From NCBI GenBank assembly GCA_003484865.1, contig DMZT01000472.1, positions 1-9,718 on the forward strand: 9,718 bases of DNA, in the 5' to 3' direction. Within the stretch, counting starts at the first letter, position 1. Each line of letters begins with the position of its first letter. This DNA is from Stenotrophomonas sp. (GTDB taxonomy: Bacteria > Pseudomonadota > Gammaproteobacteria > Xanthomonadales > Xanthomonadaceae). Below are positions 8,183 to 9,718 of this stretch, piece by piece. The notes under the pieces are model-generated. The model was not told the DNA's origin and made no database searches. It worked only from the letters and a program-made list of their open reading frames with translations. The position numbers and the translations under genes are program-made.

Positions 8183-8511
8183 GCGACACCTGGACCTTCG
8201 TCTGCGCCAGCGCCGAGCTGCTGCCGGGCGAGATGAAGAGCACCTTTGATGAAGTGACCGGCACGCCGATCGTGGTGTTCAACCTGGACGGCGAGCTGTA
8301 CGCGCTGGAAGACCAGTGCACCCACGACGAGTTCGAGCTGTCCTCGGGCACCTTTGATACCGGCGAGGCCAGCATCGAGTGCGTCCTGCACGGGGCCCGC
8401 TTCGATATCCGCGACGGCGCCGCGCTGTGCGCCCCGGCCTACTCGCCGGTCGCGAAGTTCCCGGTCAAGCGGGAACACGACGCGGTCTGGGCCCGCGACG
8501 ACCGCGACTGA
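8179..8511 (+). CDS. Rieske-type [2Fe-2S] ferredoxin
   Basis: A 110-aa soluble Rieske protein of the size of the ferredoxin components of non-haem iron dioxygenases (BphF-like). The cluster ligands are C47 and H49 in DQCTHDEFELS and C68 and H71 in ECVLHGARFD, that is CX1H-X18-CX2H. There is no signal peptide or membrane anchor, so it is not the respiratory Rieske subunit. It would carry single electrons in the cytosol, but no oxygenase or reductase partner is encoded here. The GTG start at 8179 overlaps the acetyltransferase stop as GTGA and begins the natural MSDTWTFVC N-terminus. Rieske ferredoxins also lie in suf clusters of actinobacteria, which suggests a link to cluster assembly, though here the suf terminator stands between. 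Confidence 0.94.
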   Translation: MSDTWTFVCASAELLPGEMKSTFDEVTGTPIVVFNLDGELYALEDQCTHDEFELSSGTFDTGEASIECVLHGARFDIRDGAALCAPAYSPVAKFPVKREHDAVWARDDRD

Positions 8512-8527
8512 GCCGGGCTGAACGTCG

Positions 8528-8564
8528 GCGTTTTGAAAACGCGAATTGTTCCTATTACGATAGG
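8528..8564. repeat. Two dyads over the promoter of the 126-aa gene
   Basis: The first dyad is GCGTTTT-G-AAAACGC (8528-8542), a perfect 7-1-7 inverted repeat covering the -35. The second is CCTAT-TACG-ATAGG (8551-8564), a perfect 5-4-5 inverted repeat covering the -10. Their centres are about 22 bp apart, roughly two helical turns. Neither resembles the Fur consensus well. They look like operator sites, but no regulator can be named. Confidence 0.5.
8533..8561 (+). promoter_or_regulatory. Sigma-70 promoter ahead of the 126-aa gene and fiu
   Basis: TTGAAA (8533-8538) and TACGAT (8556-8561) are exactly 17 bases apart. The -35 matches the consensus at five of six bases and the -10 at four of six, including the key TA...AT bases. 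Transcription would begin near 8568, leaving a leader of about 33 bases to the GTG at 8601. Since no clear promoter was found directly before the receptor gene, this one may serve both. Confidence 0.6.
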
Positions 8565-8600
8565 CATTGCGGCCAGCCGGTCGCGCCTGTCCGGTAGCCC

Positions 8601-8981
8601 GTGTCCGCCCACCGCTCTCTTCTTGGCGCTCTTGCCCTGTGGGCCACGCTCTGCGTGGTGCTGCTGGCGTGCCGCGGGCTGAGCGGACCCCAGCGCGGCG
8701 CTGAGCCAGGCAAGGCGCCGGCACGGACCTCGCTGGCCTGGGACATCTCGCCGACGGCGACCGCCCCGGCCATGCCCGTGCCCGAGCTCCCGGCGGCAGA
8801 GCCCCCGTCGGCCGCCGAGTCCGGCCCCGATCCCGAACTCGGTCATGTCGGCGTGCCCCTGCGTCAGCGGCGCACCGCCTGGACGACCCTGGTCCCGCTG
8901 TGGCCGTCCGATGCGCTGCGGCGGCAGCGGCTGGAACCTTCGCTGCGGCTCAATCCCGGCCACGCGCCTCCCCACGCCTGA
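8601..8981 (+). CDS. Unrecognised 126-aa lipoprotein-like protein
   Basis: I do not recognise this protein. It has an N-terminal hydrophobic stretch (about residues 7-23) after a single arginine, ending in VVLLAC with C24. LLAC is an imperfect lipobox, so it could be a lipoprotein or a protein anchored by one membrane segment. Residues 50-78 are rich in Pro, Ala and Glu (SPTATAPAMPVPELPAAEPP), like a periplasmic linker, and the C-terminal 45 residues are Arg- and Leu-rich with no motif seen. The overall layout faintly recalls TonB, but there is no TonB C-terminal domain. Third codon positions are strongly G/C, as in real genes here. The GTG start has no strong ribosome site but lies about 33 bases after a good promoter. 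It is followed by a hairpin and then, on the same strand, the fiu-like receptor gene. Confidence 0.6.
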   Translation: MSAHRSLLGALALWATLCVVLLACRGLSGPQRGAEPGKAPARTSLAWDISPTATAPAMPVPELPAAEPPSAAESGPDPELGHVGVPLRQRRTAWTTLVPLWPSDALRRQRLEPSLRLNPGHAPPHA

Positions 8982-8986
8982 TCCCT

Positions 8987-9007
8987 GCCCCACGCACCGC
9001 GTGGGGC
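8987..9007 (+). terminator. Stem-loop between the 126-aa gene and fiu
   Basis: A perfect 9-bp stem, GCCCCACGC (8987-8995) and GCGTGGGGC (8999-9007), encloses a three-base loop, 5 bases after the stop of the upstream gene. No T-run follows. It may reduce rather than end read-through into the receptor gene, or protect the 3' end of the upstream message. Confidence 0.5.
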
Positions 9008-9127
9008 GTGCCGTGCCTGCGCCTGTGCGCAGTGCGAACGGCTTCGCGTGCCCGCGTCTCCATTGCCGGCCGCTGTTCCCCGCGCGCGCCGCGCCGCCCG
9101 TCTTTACCTTCCCGGATCGTCCACACC

Positions 9128-9718
9128 ATGATCAAGAGCCGCAAGCATTCTTCCTTTCCGCGCACCGTTGCCGGTCGCGCCACTGCCGGCCTGGTCACCG
9201 GGCTGAGCCTGGCTGTCCTGCCGGTCATCGCGCACGCCCAGTCCAGTGGCAACACGCCGCAGACCCTGGATCAGATCGATGTGCGCGGCGTGCGCGGCTT
9301 CAAGGCCGACAAGGTCGCTTCCCCGAAGTTCACCCAGTCGCTGCAGGACACCCCACAGACGATCCAGGTGATCACCAGCGACCTGTTCAATCAGCAGGGT
9401 GCGACCACGCTGACCGATGCGCTGCGCAACAGCCCGGGGGTGGGTACGTTCTACGTGGGTGAGAACGGCAACACCAACACCGGCGACAGCATCTTCATGC
9501 GCGGCTTCGACACCTCCAGCAGCATCTTCGTCGATGGCGTGCGCGACCTCGGCTCGATCTCGCGGGATGTGTTCAATACCGAGCAGGTGGAGGTGGCCAA
9601 GGGCCCGGCCGGCACCGACAACGGACGCTCGGCACCCACGGGTGCGATCAACATGGTCAGCAAACAGGCCAACCTGCACAACGCCGTGTCGGGCACGGTC
9701 TCGGCCGGTACCGACAGC
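9128..9718 (+). CDS. fiu: Fiu-type TonB-dependent catecholate siderophore receptor, 5' part
   Basis: The first 197 codons of an outer-membrane receptor that runs off the right edge; full-length family members are about 750 aa, so the beta-barrel is not visible. Residues 1-37 form a signal peptide (KSRKH, then a long hydrophobic core, then VIAHA before Q38). A TonB-box-like stretch TLDQIDVRG lies at 46-54. The plug domain follows with SLQDTPQTIQVITSDLFNQQ (71-90), LRNSPGVGTFYVGENGN, IFMRGFDTSSSIFVDGVRDLG and VEVAKGPAGTDNGRSAPTG, which match E. coli Fiu closely in my memory. Fiu imports ferric catechols such as dihydroxybenzoyl-serine, and also catechol-bearing antibiotics, using TonB energy. 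The ATG at 9128 gives the full signal peptide; the ribosome site is weak. No Fur box was recognised in the 146 bases before it. A downstream piuC/ybiX-like gene, usual beside fiu, would lie outside the window. Confidence 0.93.
   Translation, partial: MIKSRKHSSFPRTVAGRATAGLVTGLSLAVLPVIAHAQSSGNTPQTLDQIDVRGVRGFKADKVASPKFTQSLQDTPQTIQVITSDLFNQQGATTLTDALRNSPGVGTFYVGENGNTNTGDSIFMRGFDTSSSIFVDGVRDLGSISRDVFNTEQVEVAKGPAGTDNGRSAPTGAINMVSKQANLHNAVSGTVSAGTDS

Noticed and set aside
8065..8993. Minus-strand open frames opposite the Rieske gene and the 126-aa gene
   Set aside because: They overlap a certain gene, have no domain or signal, and the plus-strand reading has a promoter and a signal-like N-terminus.
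8982..9127. A Fur box before the fiu-like gene
   Set aside because: No stretch here or over the upstream promoter fits the 19-bp Fur consensus (GATAATGATAATCATTATC) well enough by eye.

Overview
The window is high-GC, densely packed DNA with codon use typical of Xanthomonadaceae; the gene set and protein variants point to Stenotrophomonas or Xanthomonas (inference from recognised protein families, not from a search). No rRNA, tRNA, insertion sequence, phage gene or CRISPR array was seen. It reads as ordinary chromosomal core DNA centred on one SUF iron-sulfur cluster assembly operon.

Left part (1-1698): the 3' end of a DUF1439 (YceB-like) envelope protein gene faces a minus-strand PfpI/DJ-1-family gene. 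A perfect 12-bp stem-loop between them can end transcription from both sides. Upstream of the PfpI gene, also on the minus strand, is a small SET-domain lysine methyltransferase gene with a post-SET cysteine cluster. The 121-bp gap between these two genes holds a hairpin and an 18-bp perfect palindrome.

Centre (1699-7591): a 172-bp divergent region separates the SET gene from the SUF operon. The operon order is Rrf2/IscR-like regulator, sufB, an LprI/DUF1311 secreted protein, sufC, sufD, sufS, then a textbook rho-independent terminator. Most junctions overlap by 1-4 bases, which suggests translational coupling. The promoter (TTGGAT-N17-TACAAT) is overlapped at its -10 by a 25-bp dyad that fits the IscR type 1 consensus at 19 of 25 positions. 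This suggests that the cluster-binding regulator controls its own operon. sufA and sufE/sufU are not in this operon, so the A-type carrier and the sulfur acceptor for SufS must be encoded elsewhere if present.

Right part (7592-9718): a GNAT acetyltransferase gene, apparently transcribed without a leader, overlaps a Rieske [2Fe-2S] ferredoxin gene by 4 bases. Next comes a promoter decorated with two dyads, an unrecognised 126-aa lipoprotein-like gene with a GTG start, a hairpin, and the first 197 codons of a Fiu-type catecholate siderophore receptor. The right half therefore joins cluster assembly, an iron-sulfur electron carrier and iron uptake. The best candidates for something under-described are the LprI gene embedded in the suf operon, the IscR-type operator with an altered ligand set in the regulator, and the orphan gene with its dyad promoter ahead of fiu.
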